Assembly: GCA_008638215.1 (NCBI GenBank)
Contig: VTPN01000007.1
Coordinates: 1-49,421 of the forward strand
Length of the DNA: 49,421 bases
Source of the DNA: Pelagibacteraceae bacterium
GTDB taxonomy: Bacteria; Pseudomonadota; Alphaproteobacteria; HIMB59
Direction of reading: 5' to 3'
Below, piece by piece: positions 1 to 8,437 of the stretch (positions are counted from its first letter, which is position 1; each line of letters opens with the position of its first letter). A program made the position numbers and the translations under genes. Below the pieces are notes generated by a model, which saw only the letters and a list, made by a program, of their open reading frames with translations, ran no database searches and had not been told where the DNA came from.

Positions 1-425
1 TGGGCTCTGATGTTTTGTTATTTTATGATCAAAGTCCAAAAATTATTGATGGAATAAAAAGTTATAAGTTGTTCAATAAATCCAAACCTAGGTGGAGAAA
101 GATTCATTTAATTTTTCCTACAACTAAAAATTTAACTGCTTCCATATTCTCGCATTTTCGAAGAAATAGTAAAAATGAGAAAAAAATAGAAAAACTTTTC
201 AATAATGATTTATTGGGCTCTTCTCTCGCACTCAACAAAGAGTTTTTAAAGATACACATACTACTATTACAAAATAAAAAAAAAATTTCTTTTTTTGGAA
301 TGAGCGGTAGTGGATCTTGTATTTTCTTGTCTTTTGATAAAATCAGTTCAGAAAAATCAATAATTCAATTAATTCAATTAAATTTTCCATTGGTTAGAAT
401 TGAAAAATCATATTATTTCGGATAA
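1..425 (+). CDS. ispE: 4-diphosphocytidyl-2-C-methyl-D-erythritol kinase, 3' part
   Basis: GHMP-family kinase that phosphorylates CDP-methylerythritol in the cytoplasmic MEP isoprenoid pathway. The window cuts off the N-terminal half. Reading from base 3 the frame begins GSDVLLF, matching the family GSDVPFF segment. About 90 residues later it reads FFGMSGSGSCIF, the conserved glycine-rich C-terminal GHMP motif. The frame ends in TAA at 423-425, followed 16 bases later by tRNA-Gln. The TTG at base 15 lies inside the family alignment and is not a real start. Part of the segment after GSDV is lysine-rich and diverges from textbook IspE, as expected in an A+T-rich genome. The two motifs make the family assignment fairly secure despite truncation. 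Confidence 0.85.
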   Translation, partial: GSDVLLFYDQSPKIIDGIKSYKLFNKSKPRWRKIHLIFPTTKNLTASIFSHFRRNSKNEKKIEKLFNNDLLGSSLALNKEFLKIHILLLQNKKKISFFGMSGSGSCIFLSFDKISSEKSIIQLIQLNFPLVRIEKSYYFG

Positions 426-441
426 GTTCATTAATTCTTAA

Positions 442-516
442 TGGGGCGTAGCCAAGCGGTAAGGCACCGGTTTTTGGTATCGGCATGCGTAGGTTCGAAT
501 CCTACCGCCCCAGCCA
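442..516 (+). tRNA. tRNA-Gln (anticodon TTG), CCA encoded
   Basis: The cloverleaf folds by eye. The acceptor stem pairs 442-448 with 506-512 and G513 is the discriminator. The D arm is GCC/GGC (451-453, 463-465). The anticodon stem pairs 467-471 with 479-483 around loop TTTTGGT, so the anticodon is TTG at 474-476. The variable loop has 5 nt, and the T arm GTAGG/CCTAC encloses TTCGAAT. CCA is encoded at 514-516. It sits 16 bases after ispE and 18 bases before the ABC-F gene on the same strand, so read-through transcription is plausible. No separate promoter or terminator is visible in the short gaps. Confidence 0.97.
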
Positions 517-534
517 ATTTAAAGATATGTTCTC

Positions 535-2352
535 ATGAGTAATCAACTTCTTTTATCCCTCAAAGAAGTATTAGTGAGCTATCATAAAAAAGAAATATTT
601 AAAGATTTAGACTTAATTATTCATCGAAAAGATTTCATTGCTTTAGTTGGAAAAAACGGAGCTGGAAAATCTACTTTAATGAATGTCCTCACCGATAATC
701 ATGAAATAGACCACGGTGAAATCTGGAAAATAGATAACTTAAAAATCAGCTACTTTAATCAAAATTTCTTTTTTAATGATGAAAGTCAAACAATCGAAAA
801 AGAAATTGATTCAATACTTGTTAATAAAAACGAGGACTATCAAATTGATATTTTTTGTAATTACCTCGGTTTAGATAAAAATTCTATAATTAAAAATTTA
901 TCAGGTGGTCAAAAAAGAAGGGTAGGTTTAATAAAAACTTTAATAAACAAATCTGATATTTTGTTACTTGATGAGCCAACTAATCACTTAGATTTAGATA
1001 CAATTATTTGGTTAGAAAATTATTTAAAACGTTTAGATTGTGCGATTTTATGCGTTAGCCATGACCGTCAATTCCTAAAAAATTTTACTAATAAGATTTT
1101 CTGGATCGATAGATCAAAAATTAAAACTAATAATCAAGGCTATGCTGAATTTGAGAATTGGTCCACTGCGTTATTAGCACAAGAAGAGAGAGAATTACAA
1201 AATAGAAAACAATTTGTTAATATAGAAGTGAATTGGGCCAATAAAGGAGTGAAGGCTAGAGTTAAAAGAAATACAAGACGGCTTGAACAGGCAAGAGAAC
1301 TTCAACAAAATTTAGATCAGGATATTAGTGCCTTTAAAAAGGCAACAAAAAAAATTGAAGTGAAATTAGTTAAAGATGAATCAAAAAATTTTAGACATGT
1401 TGCCGAATTTCATAATGCTTCTTTTTATTACAATGCCCCACAATTTTTACTTAAAGATTTTAATTTAAAAATTAACAAAAAAGATCGTATTGGATTACTT
1501 GGCACTAATGGATCAGGAAAATCTACTTTTTTAAAAATCCTATTAGGTGAGGTGACCTTGAAGGAAGGGTCATTGAAGATTAGACAAGAATTAGAATTTT
1601 CCTACTTTGATCAATTACGAAATGACTTAAAAGATACAAAGTCCATAAAAAAAATACTGGTACCCTCAGGGGGTGACTACCTCAAAGCCAATCAAAAAGA
1701 AAGACATGTTTGTAGTTACCTTAAAGATTTTCACTTTGACCCTTCTAAGGCTAATGATCCTGTAGGTAGTCTTTCTGGGGGAATGAAAAACAGATTATTA
1801 CTCTCAAAGGTATTGGCAAATCCCAAAAGCGGCCTGATCCTCGATGAACCAACCAATGACCTTGATACTGATACACTCGACTTGGTGGAGTCTATTCTCT
1901 CAGAATACAATGGTACGCTCATAGTGGTATCACATAACCGAGACTTTTTAGATAAGCTTGTTAATAAAATACTCTATTTTAAAGGCAATGGAGAAGTAAT
2001 AATTTTTAATGGAGGCTATCATGATTTTCTCGCGCATAAAGAGGAACTAATTGGAACTTCAATAGATGTTAAAAGTTTTGACAAATCTGATCAATCTTCA
2101 AAAAAATTAAATAACACTGCTAGAAAAAAACTCACTTTTAAAATCCAATATGAATTAGACAATCTTCCAAATGAAATTGATAAAATTAAAGAGGATTTAA
2201 TTATGTTGGAAAAAATATTATCTGACCCTAAGCTATTTGAAGAGGATCAAAATAGATTTTTTCAAACCTCTGAAAAAATTGGTGACCTTCAATTATTATT
2301 AGAAAAAAAAGAGGATAGGTGGCTTGAATTATTAGAAATGGAAAATCAATGA
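535..2352 (+). CDS. uup: ABC-F family ATPase, Uup type
   Basis: Soluble ABC-F protein with two nucleotide-binding domains and no membrane segment; family members act on ribosomes or on DNA/recombination intermediates (Uup). Domain 1 has Walker A GKNGAGKST (residues 39-47), signature LSGGQ (122-126) and Walker B LLLDEPTNHLD (143-153). Domain 2 has GTNGSGKST (323-331), LSGGM (413-417) and LILDEPTNDLD (434-444). The basic linker near residues 238-256 and a C-terminal coiled coil (about 525-605, ending near RWLELLE) are the Uup hallmark and separate it from EttA. 605 aa is a normal length. ATG 535 is the only good start. The gene overlaps the next by ATGA, so the pair is probably translationally coupled. 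The cellular role of this copy is not shown by the sequence. Confidence 0.9.
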   Translation: MSNQLLLSLKEVLVSYHKKEIFKDLDLIIHRKDFIALVGKNGAGKSTLMNVLTDNHEIDHGEIWKIDNLKISYFNQNFFFNDESQTIEKEIDSILVNKNEDYQIDIFCNYLGLDKNSIIKNLSGGQKRRVGLIKTLINKSDILLLDEPTNHLDLDTIIWLENYLKRLDCAILCVSHDRQFLKNFTNKIFWIDRSKIKTNNQGYAEFENWSTALLAQEERELQNRKQFVNIEVNWANKGVKARVKRNTRRLEQARELQQNLDQDISAFKKATKKIEVKLVKDESKNFRHVAEFHNASFYYNAPQFLLKDFNLKINKKDRIGLLGTNGSGKSTFLKILLGEVTLKEGSLKIRQELEFSYFDQLRNDLKDTKSIKKILVPSGGDYLKANQKERHVCSYLKDFHFDPSKANDPVGSLSGGMKNRLLLSKVLANPKSGLILDEPTNDLDTDTLDLVESILSEYNGTLIVVSHNRDFLDKLVNKILYFKGNGEVIIFNGGYHDFLAHKEELIGTSIDVKSFDKSDQSSKKLNNTARKKLTFKIQYELDNLPNEIDKIKEDLIMLEKILSDPKLFEEDQNRFFQTSEKIGDLQLLLEKKEDRWLELLEMENQ

Positions 2353-3077
2353 ACTACAAAAAACCTATCGAACATTTAATTAAATATGCTGAATTGGAAG
2401 AAATAATTAAAATTTTAAAAATTTCAAATAAGAATATTTTTTTTGTTGGGGGTGCTACCAGATCAATTTTGTCAGAAGAATACTCAAATACAGATATTGA
2501 TATAGTCGTTCCAAATATAGAAGATGAAGTAATTGAAGAGCTAAATAATCAATTTGACGTTAAATTTTTCCCAAGTTATAGAAGTTTGGCTATTTCAACT
2601 GGAAAATTTGAGTATCAGATTAATTCCTTTCGTAAAGATATTAAATCCACTGGAAGACATTCTAAAGTAGCCCCAGCTCAAACTTTAAAAGAAGACTCCC
2701 AAAGAAGAGATTTTACATTTAACAGCGTCTATATCAATTTAGATGGAGATGTATTTGATTTTTATTCGGGTGTAAAAGATTTTCATGAAAATCTTTTACG
2801 TTTTATATTCAACCCTATTGACCAAATTCAACAAGATTATCTAAGGGCAATAAGATATATTCGGTTTTTATCACTTTTTAAAAATACTAAAACTCAGAAA
2901 AAAGATATAGATGCAATTCTTTTGTTATCAAAAAATATTTTTGATTTTGTTAAAGAAAAAAAAATATCTCAAGAGCTTACTAAAATTAAAGAGATGCCTT
3001 ATCCCTTAAACTCATTACATTTTTTAGAAAATCATCGAGAGCTTAGAGATTTTCTTCAATTTTTTAAATTGAATTAA
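2349..3077 (+). CDS. CCA-adding / poly(A) polymerase-type nucleotidyltransferase, short form
   Basis: Class II nucleotidyltransferase that adds or repairs tRNA 3' CCA. The visible head-domain motifs are VGGATRS (GGxxR at 34-38), the catalytic carboxylates in TDIDIVV (D49, D51), and RRDFTFNS (119-126). The neck motif NPIDQIQQDYLRAIRYIRF (155-173) is the ATP/CTP-selecting region. At 242 aa it is much shorter than the usual 370-450 aa and has no C-terminal HD or long tail domain; the C-terminal helical region is abbreviated. ATGA overlap with the Uup gene indicates an operon. The 3' end overlaps trmL by 14 bases tail-to-tail. CCA addition is the likeliest role, but a short poly(A) polymerase or an A-adding enzyme cannot be excluded. 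Confidence 0.82.
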   Translation: MNYKKPIEHLIKYAELEEIIKILKISNKNIFFVGGATRSILSEEYSNTDIDIVVPNIEDEVIEELNNQFDVKFFPSYRSLAISTGKFEYQINSFRKDIKSTGRHSKVAPAQTLKEDSQRRDFTFNSVYINLDGDVFDFYSGVKDFHENLLRFIFNPIDQIQQDYLRAIRYIRFLSLFKNTKTQKKDIDAILLLSKNIFDFVKEKKISQELTKIKEMPYPLNSLHFLENHRELRDFLQFFKLN

Positions 3078-3519
3078 TTATAGTAGAGGTCACAATTGCA
3101 ACAGACGTTGCGAGATTTAACGATCTTGTTTTGGAGTTCATAGGAATAGTAATTTTTTCAATTATATGATTGTGGACATAATCAGGGACACCCGCTGTTT
3201 CTTTTCCAAATAAAACTATATCCTTATCCTTAAATTTGTAATCATAAATACTTTTTTGAGTTTTAGTTGTAGCTAAAATTAAACGATAGTTTGAAGATAC
3301 ACAAAAATCCTTGAAATTATCCCATGTTTCATGGTGGTGAATAACGCAATGATCGATGTAATCCATAACCGCCCCTTTAAATCTCTTGTCTGTCATTGAG
3401 AAAGATAATGGTTTTATAATATGAAGAGGAAATTCTAAACAAGCGGCAGTTCTAATAATTACTCCTAAATTTTGCGGCATATCAGGCTGGTAAAGACAAA
3501 CAGAGAATTTATGCGTCAT
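3064..3519 (-). CDS. trmL: tRNA (cytidine/uridine-34 2'-O)-methyltransferase TrmL
   Basis: SPOUT-family methyltransferase that methylates the wobble ribose of tRNA-Leu isoacceptors using SAM. The 151-aa length is typical of the minimal YibK/TrmL form with a C-terminal trefoil knot. Visible motifs are YQPDMPQNLGVIIRTAA near the N-terminus, LFGKETAGVP, and the knot strand IPMNSKTRSLNLATSVAIV, which form the SAM pocket. The ATG start at 3519 gives MTHKFSVCLYQPD, matching family starts. It is divergent from petA across a 60-base gap, the arrangement often seen in alphaproteobacteria. It converges with and overlaps the nucleotidyltransferase gene. Confidence 0.92.
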   Translation of the reverse strand: MTHKFSVCLYQPDMPQNLGVIIRTAACLEFPLHIIKPLSFSMTDKRFKGAVMDYIDHCVIHHHETWDNFKDFCVSSNYRLILATTKTQKSIYDYKFKDKDIVLFGKETAGVPDYVHNHIIEKITIPMNSKTRSLNLATSVAIVTSTIINSI

Positions 3520-3559
3520 GATGACTACTACTTATGCTACATCTTACCAATAAAATCTA

Positions 3560-3573
3560 TTAACAATTGTTAA
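3560..3573. promoter_or_regulatory. Perfect 14-bp palindrome before petA
   Basis: TTAACAATTGTTAA at 3560-3573 is self-complementary over all 14 bases. It lies 6 bases before the petA ATG, in the only gap (3520-3579) between divergent trmL and petA. Dyads of this size and centre are typical MarR-family operators, and a MarR gene resembling PetP is in this window. As RNA it would be a weak, loopless helix, so a protein-binding site is the better reading. The petA start has no Shine-Dalgarno sequence; only A-rich bases separate the dyad from ATG. Confidence 0.45.
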
Positions 3574-3579
3574 AAAAAT

Positions 3580-4104
3580 ATGTCAGATCAAAAAACACCA
3601 AGAAGAGACTTTATTAAGTTAGCGACAATGACTCTTGGAGGAGTAGGGGCGGCCAGCTTAGCTATCCCTTTCATTACAAGCATGAATCCTGGAAAAGATA
3701 CCCTTGCTCTTGCCTCTACTGAAATTGATCTCTCACCTCTTAAAGAAGGACAGAGTTTGACCATTATTTGGAGAGGTAAACCAGTTTTTGTAAAGCACAG
3801 AACCCCCCAAGAAATTACTGACGCTAAAAATACTAATTTAAAAGATTTAATTGATATGGAAGACGATGCTGACCGCGTTCAGAATGATAAATGGTTAATT
3901 GTTTTAGGAGTATGCACCCATCTAGGATGCGTTCCACTAGGTCAAAAAACTTCAGACACAAAAGGCGACTATGGTGGATGGTTTTGCCCATGTCACGGAT
4001 CTCATTATGATACCTCAGGGAGAATAAGAAAAGGCCCGGCCCCAAAAAATTTACCCGTCCCCCCATATGTATTTCTTAATGAAAGCAGAATAAAGATTGG
4101 ATAA
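3580..4104 (+). CDS. petA: Ubiquinol-cytochrome c reductase iron-sulfur (Rieske) subunit
   Basis: Rieske subunit of the cytochrome bc1 complex. It carries electrons from ubiquinol at the Qo site to cytochrome c1 on the periplasmic face. It has an N-terminal twin-arginine motif (RRDFIK, R8-R9) and one membrane anchor at about 12-33, consistent with Tat export and retention. The 2Fe-2S ligands are in CTHLGC (112-117) and CPCHGSH (136-142), including the structural disulfide cysteines. 174 aa is normal for alphaproteobacteria. It is the first gene of petABC, with 6 bases to petB. There is no recognisable ribosome-binding site and a palindrome lies just upstream. Confidence 0.97.
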   Translation: MSDQKTPRRDFIKLATMTLGGVGAASLAIPFITSMNPGKDTLALASTEIDLSPLKEGQSLTIIWRGKPVFVKHRTPQEITDAKNTNLKDLIDMEDDADRVQNDKWLIVLGVCTHLGCVPLGQKTSDTKGDYGGWFCPCHGSHYDTSGRIRKGPAPKNLPVPPYVFLNESRIKIG

Positions 4105-4110
4105 AAAATC

Positions 4111-5355
4111 ATGAGCTCAAATGATCCTCAAGGATACAAAAAAACACTTAACTCACCTTACACAGGTTTAAAAGGTTGGATTGACTCAAGACTACCTTTG
4201 GTGAGAATGATGGAAGCTGAATATTTAAAGTTTCCGGTTCCTAAATCATTAAATTATTTCTGGTCATTTGGTGGAATTGCAATGTTCTGCCTTATTGGAC
4301 TAATCTTAACTGGGATTTTCTTAGGTTTTCACTATAAACCATCTGCCGATGAGGCTTTCGACTCTGTTGAAAGAATAATGAGAGATGTTAATTATGGATG
4401 GTTAATTAGATATCTGCACGCTAACTTAGTTTCTTTCTTTTTTATTGCTACATTCATTCATATTTTTAGAGCCCTTTACTTTGGTTCCTATAAAGCTCCT
4501 CGAGAGCTCGTTTATCTTTTTGGATTAACAATGTTTGTTTTGATGATGGGTACTGCATTCTTAGGATATACTTTACCTTGGGGACAAATGTCATACTGGG
4601 GAGCTACAGTGATCACAAATTTATTCTCTGCTATTCCTTTTGTAGGGGATGCTATCTTAACATTGCTTCTTGGTGACTTTAATGTCGGAGACTCTACTAT
4701 TAATAGGTTTTATGTTTTACATTGGCTATTAGCATTTTCGATAGTTGGATTAGTAGTATTTCATGTCATCACTTTACACATGACAGGATCTAATAACCCT
4801 ACAGGATCTGAACCCCAAAGTTGGGATGAGACGGTCAGCTTTCATCCATATGTCACCATTAAAGATCTAAACGCAACGATCTTCTTTTTTATCATTCTTG
4901 CATTTGTTCTTTTTTATTATCCAAATATTTTAGGTCATTCTGATAATTACATTAGGGCCAATCCAATGGTAACACCTGCCCATATTGTTCCAGAATGGTA
5001 TTTTTTGCCTTTCTATGCCATTTTAAGAGCTATCCCTGATAAATTAGGAGGCGTTCTAGCAATGTTTGGCTCTATCGCTGCGTTGGGGTTATTGCCTTGG
5101 CTCGATACATCCAAAGTCAGATCGTGTTTGTTTAGACCGGTTTGGAGAATATGCGTTCTTTTATTCGCGATTAACTTCTTTGTACTCATGTACATGGGAG
5201 GCAAGCCCGCTGAAGGTATTTATGTTCTAATATCGAGAATCGGAACTGTATATTGGTTTTTGTTCATTTTCGTTTTAGCACCATTGGTTGGCTTCTTAGA
5301 AACTCCTCGTCAACCATTGAGTATTACAAATTATCTTAAAGCCAAGAAAGCTTAA
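4111..5355 (+). CDS. petB: Cytochrome b of the bc1 complex
   Basis: Membrane core of ubiquinol-cytochrome c reductase; carries hemes bL and bH and the Qo and Qi quinone sites. The four heme histidines are H103, H117, H204 and H218, each pair 14 residues apart as in the family. PEWY at 294-297 is the Qo-site signature. About eight hydrophobic helices run through the 414 residues, so the protein includes the subunit-IV-like C-terminal half in one chain (mitochondrial/alphaproteobacterial type, not split as in b6f). It sits between petA and petC with 6- and 2-base gaps, so the three genes form one transcript. Confidence 0.98.
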   Translation: MSSNDPQGYKKTLNSPYTGLKGWIDSRLPLVRMMEAEYLKFPVPKSLNYFWSFGGIAMFCLIGLILTGIFLGFHYKPSADEAFDSVERIMRDVNYGWLIRYLHANLVSFFFIATFIHIFRALYFGSYKAPRELVYLFGLTMFVLMMGTAFLGYTLPWGQMSYWGATVITNLFSAIPFVGDAILTLLLGDFNVGDSTINRFYVLHWLLAFSIVGLVVFHVITLHMTGSNNPTGSEPQSWDETVSFHPYVTIKDLNATIFFFIILAFVLFYYPNILGHSDNYIRANPMVTPAHIVPEWYFLPFYAILRAIPDKLGGVLAMFGSIAALGLLPWLDTSKVRSCLFRPVWRICVLLFAINFFVLMYMGGKPAEGIYVLISRIGTVYWFLFIFVLAPLVGFLETPRQPLSITNYLKAKKA

Positions 5356-5357
5356 CG

Positions 5358-6107
5358 ATGAGAGTTCTTTTTATAACTATTCTATCTTTAATTAGCCTAA
5401 ACATGTTTGCCGCGGGATCAAAAATAGACATTCCAAAATATGACTGGTCATGGAAAGGTTTTTTTGGAACCTACGATCGTGCATCGGCACAAAGAGGCCT
5501 TAAAGTGTATCGAGAAGTTTGTGCTGGATGTCATTCGATGGATCTCATAGCCTACAGGAATTTAGAGGATCTCGGTTTTAGTGAGGCTCATATTAAAGCT
5601 ATTGCGGCTGAGTATTTAATTCCCGATGGGCCTAATGAAGAAGGCGAAATGTTTGAACGTGAGGCAATACCCTCAGATAGATTTGCCAATCCATATCCAA
5701 ACGTTCAAGCCGCAAGAGCGGCAAATAATGGGGCTTACCCACCAGATTTATCTTTAATCGTCAAAGCTCGACCTAAGGGGGCTGATTATTTAAAAGCTTT
5801 ACTTTTGGGTTATGTTGAAGCTCCGGCAGGTAAAGATATTCCTGAAGGTCAATATTATAATCAATACATGGAAGGCAACCTTATCGCGATGCCCTCACCT
5901 CTCTCAGAAGGAATAGTGGAGTATGATGATGGGACTGAGGCTACTTTGGACCAAATGGCTACTGATGTGACTACTTTTTTAGCTTGGGCGGCAGAGCCAA
6001 GTCTAGAGGATAGAAAGAGAATAGGTCTAAAAGTTATTTTATTTTTATTTGTACTTTTAATCTTAGCTTATATATCCAAACAACAAATCTGGCGCGATAT
6101 TAAATAA
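5358..6107 (+). CDS. petC: Cytochrome c1
   Basis: Periplasmic heme-c subunit of the bc1 complex, passing electrons to soluble or membrane cytochrome c. It has a cleavable signal peptide (about 1-19, ending FAAG), heme-binding CAGCH (55-59), conserved NGAYPPDLSLI (124-134) and an axial methionine candidate in AMPSPLS (M178). A C-terminal transmembrane anchor spans about 224-240 with a positively charged tail. 249 aa is typical. It starts 2 bases after petB. Only 7 bases separate its stop from that of convergent ychF, and no GC-rich terminator hairpin is visible. Confidence 0.97.
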   Translation: MRVLFITILSLISLNMFAAGSKIDIPKYDWSWKGFFGTYDRASAQRGLKVYREVCAGCHSMDLIAYRNLEDLGFSEAHIKAIAAEYLIPDGPNEEGEMFEREAIPSDRFANPYPNVQAARAANNGAYPPDLSLIVKARPKGADYLKALLLGYVEAPAGKDIPEGQYYNQYMEGNLIAMPSPLSEGIVEYDDGTEATLDQMATDVTTFLAWAAEPSLEDRKRIGLKVILFLFVLLILAYISKQQIWRDIK

Positions 6108-6114
6108 TAATTCT

Positions 6115-7200
6115 TTAAACGTTAAAAAGAAAATGCATGACATCCCCGTCTTGCACTAAATAATCTTTTCCTTCAAGGCGAAGTCTACCCTTTTCTTTAG
6201 ATCCAGCCTCTCCCTTGTACTCTATATAATCATTATATGAAATAGTCTCTGCTCTTATGAAGCCTTTTTCCATATCACTATGAATTGTTCCTGCGGCAGT
6301 AGGGGCGTGACTTCCTTTGATAATTGTCCAAGCCCTTAATTCTTTTTCCCCTGCAGTAAAAAAATTAATATAATTTAAAATCTCATAACCTTTTCTAATC
6401 ACTCTTTTGAGCCCAGTCTCAACAAGTCCAAGACTCTCCAAAAATTCTTTTTTTTCGTTCTCATCGGCAATTTGGGAAATTTCTGATTCAATCTTTGCGC
6501 TGACTAATAAAACTTCAGAGTTATTTTTTTTAGCATATTCATCAATCTGTTTAGTGAATTCATTTCCATTAACAGCTGAGTTTTCATCTACATTACAAAC
6601 ATACACAACGGGCTTAATTGAGATTAACTGAAATGTGTTTAAATAATCTATGTCTTCCTTTTCAAGATTATCTAATAATCGCTTCTCATTAGAGATTAGA
6701 TTTATTGCTTTTTCTATGATGCTTACTTTTTTCTTTTCATCATCGGTCTTTTGTATCTTTTTTTGTTTTTGATAATTTTTTTCAAGTATATCTAAATCTG
6801 AAAGAGCCAACTCGGCATTGATAATTTTAATATCTTCTAGGGGATTTATTCTATTTTCAACGTGCTGAATATCTGGGTCTTCAAAACATCGAACAACATG
6901 AAACAGGGCATTCACAGATCTGATATGAGATAAAAAAGCATTCCCTAAACCTTCGCCTTGAGAGGCACCTTTAACAAGTCCTGCTATATCAACTATTTCA
7001 AATGCTGCAGGAATTATTTTCTGGGGTTTACAAATAGCTGCTAAATTTTTCAGTCTTTCATCAGGTACTCTGACTAAAGAGCTATTAGGATCAATAGTTG
7101 CAAAAGGATAGTTAGCCGCTAAAGCTTGTTCATTCTCGCAAAGAGCATTAAAGAGGGTTGATTTTCCTACATTAGGAAGTCCTATAATTCCACATTTCAT
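6115..7200 (-). CDS. ychF: Redox-regulated ATPase YchF (OLA1 family)
   Basis: Obg-superfamily P-loop protein that hydrolyses ATP and binds ribosomes; implicated in translation and oxidative-stress control. G1 is GLPNVGKST (7-15). The G2/G3 region contains EIVDIAGLVKGASQGEGLG. The G4 position is NVDE instead of NKxD, which explains the ATP preference of this family. A coiled-coil insertion and a C-terminal TGS domain (ending QDGDVMHFLFNV) complete the normal 361-aa length. It lies 3 bases downstream of pth, the usual pth-ychF pair. Confidence 0.97.
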   Translation of the reverse strand: MKCGIIGLPNVGKSTLFNALCENEQALAANYPFATIDPNSSLVRVPDERLKNLAAICKPQKIIPAAFEIVDIAGLVKGASQGEGLGNAFLSHIRSVNALFHVVRCFEDPDIQHVENRINPLEDIKIINAELALSDLDILEKNYQKQKKIQKTDDEKKKVSIIEKAINLISNEKRLLDNLEKEDIDYLNTFQLISIKPVVYVCNVDENSAVNGNEFTKQIDEYAKKNNSEVLLVSAKIESEISQIADENEKKEFLESLGLVETGLKRVIRKGYEILNYINFFTAGEKELRAWTIIKGSHAPTAAGTIHSDMEKGFIRAETISYNDYIEYKGEAGSKEKGRLRLEGKDYLVQDGDVMHFLFNV

Positions 7201-7203
7201 ATT

Positions 7204-7752
7204 TTAAATACCCAAATTTGATAGATGTTTGGAAACAAATATCTGTGAAAGATTAAGATGAATGATTTCAAAAAGTGAAAATAAATCTTTTTTTTCATTT
7301 TCTTTAAAATTTCCTAAAACGTGTTTAGTTACCATATCTTTATGCCCAGGATGTCCAATTCCAATTCTTAATTTCCAATAATTTTCACCGATTTTACTAG
7401 AAATACTTCTTAAACCATTATGTCCCGCATTACCACCAGCAAACTTAATTTTTAATTCTCCAAGATTTAAATCTAGCTCATCGTACAAAACAAAAAGTTC
7501 ATCATCTTTTTTCAATTTTGTTGTCTTCAGACTTAAAACACCAAGACCTGACTCATTCATGTATGTTTCTGATAAGGCTATTTGGCACTGAATACCATCT
7601 AATAAAAAAGAATTAGAAAGTTTATAATTTTTAAATTTTTTTATTCCTAGATCCATTTTCTCAATGAGAAACTCACCAAGCAATAAACCTGCGTTGTGTC
7701 TGTTAAATTTGTGTTTTAAAGTGGGGTTACCTAAACAAAAAAGAGTAAGCAT
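7204..7752 (-). CDS. pth: Peptidyl-tRNA hydrolase
   Basis: Releases tRNA from prematurely dropped peptidyl-tRNA in the cytoplasm. The N-terminal LGNP (N9) and RHNAG (catalytic His at 19) match the family motif ending in TRHNAG. YDELDL supplies the catalytic aspartate. GGNAGHNGLRSI and GIGHPG form the rest of the active-site groove. The length of 182 aa is normal. Start ATG 7752 aligns with family starts. It follows rplY by 14 bases and precedes ychF by 3, in a translation-related cluster with prs upstream. Confidence 0.96.
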   Translation of the reverse strand: MLTLFCLGNPTLKHKFNRHNAGLLLGEFLIEKMDLGIKKFKNYKLSNSFLLDGIQCQIALSETYMNESGLGVLSLKTTKLKKDDELFVLYDELDLNLGELKIKFAGGNAGHNGLRSISSKIGENYWKLRIGIGHPGHKDMVTKHVLGNFKENEKKDLFSLFEIIHLNLSQIFVSKHLSNLGI

Positions 7753-7766
7753 ACAGACAGATTATA

Positions 7767-8408
7767 TTATTCTGCTGCTTTTTCTTCTTTCTTTTCTTCT
7801 GATGCGTCAGCACCATCAGTTGCTTCTTCAGTAGCTTGTGGCTCTTTTTCAACCTTCGGTGCCTGGATAGTAGCTAACATAAAGTCTCTGCCTAAAATAG
7901 TAGGTTTCATACCTTCACCTAAAGTCACAGAACTTAACCTGATATCATCGCCAATCTCTTTACCTTCGAGTGAAATAACAAATTTCTCAGGAATGTTGCT
8001 TGCTAAACAACTAAGTTCAATTTCTCTTCGAACAACGTTTAAGACACCACCTTGTTTTAGTCCGGGCGAAGTTTCTTGATCTACAAACTCTACCGGAACG
8101 CCAATGATGATTCTTGTTTTGTCATCTACTCTTTGAAAATCTACATGGATAGGATGATTTTTAACTTTGTGTCTTTGAATGCTTTTAACAATAACAGGCT
8201 CTTTTTTTTCACCCAGATCTACTTCAAAGATCTTCGAGTAAAATCCACCCTCTTCAAAACGTTTTTTTAATTGAATTCTGTCGACAGCAACCATAAGAGG
8301 ATCAGTGTTTCCCCCATAAATTATTGAGGGGATGAGTCCATCATTTAAGTAAGGATTCGTATTTCCTTTTTTTCTTTCTTTTCCAGGTATATTTCCACTA
8401 ATTTTCAT
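7767..8408 (-). CDS. rplY: Large ribosomal subunit protein bL25, CTC/TL5 type
   Basis: 5S-rRNA-binding ribosomal protein. The N-terminal L25 domain contains the family segment GLIPSIIYG. It is followed by the CTC/TL5 beta domain (about 90-185, including VEFVDQETSPGLKQGGVLNV). The tail (about 186-213) is rich in Glu and Ala and probably disordered, as in many alphaproteobacteria. 213 aa is typical. The ATG at 8408 is followed by a basic N-terminus. It sits 29 bases after prs; the order prs-rplY-pth-ychF is conserved and suggests one operon. Confidence 0.94.
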   Translation of the reverse strand: MKISGNIPGKERKKGNTNPYLNDGLIPSIIYGGNTDPLMVAVDRIQLKKRFEEGGFYSKIFEVDLGEKKEPVIVKSIQRHKVKNHPIHVDFQRVDDKTRIIIGVPVEFVDQETSPGLKQGGVLNVVRREIELSCLASNIPEKFVISLEGKEIGDDIRLSSVTLGEGMKPTILGRDFMLATIQAPKVEKEPQATEEATDGADASEEKKEEKAAE

Positions 8409-8437
8409 AGGCTGAGTTTATACAACAAATTAATTAA

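Noticed and set aside
6096-6126. Bidirectional terminator between petC and ychF
   Set aside because: TTTAA/TTAAA-type pairing around 6112-6125 is weak, pure A/T and overlaps coding sequence; no GC-rich stem with U-tract is visible.
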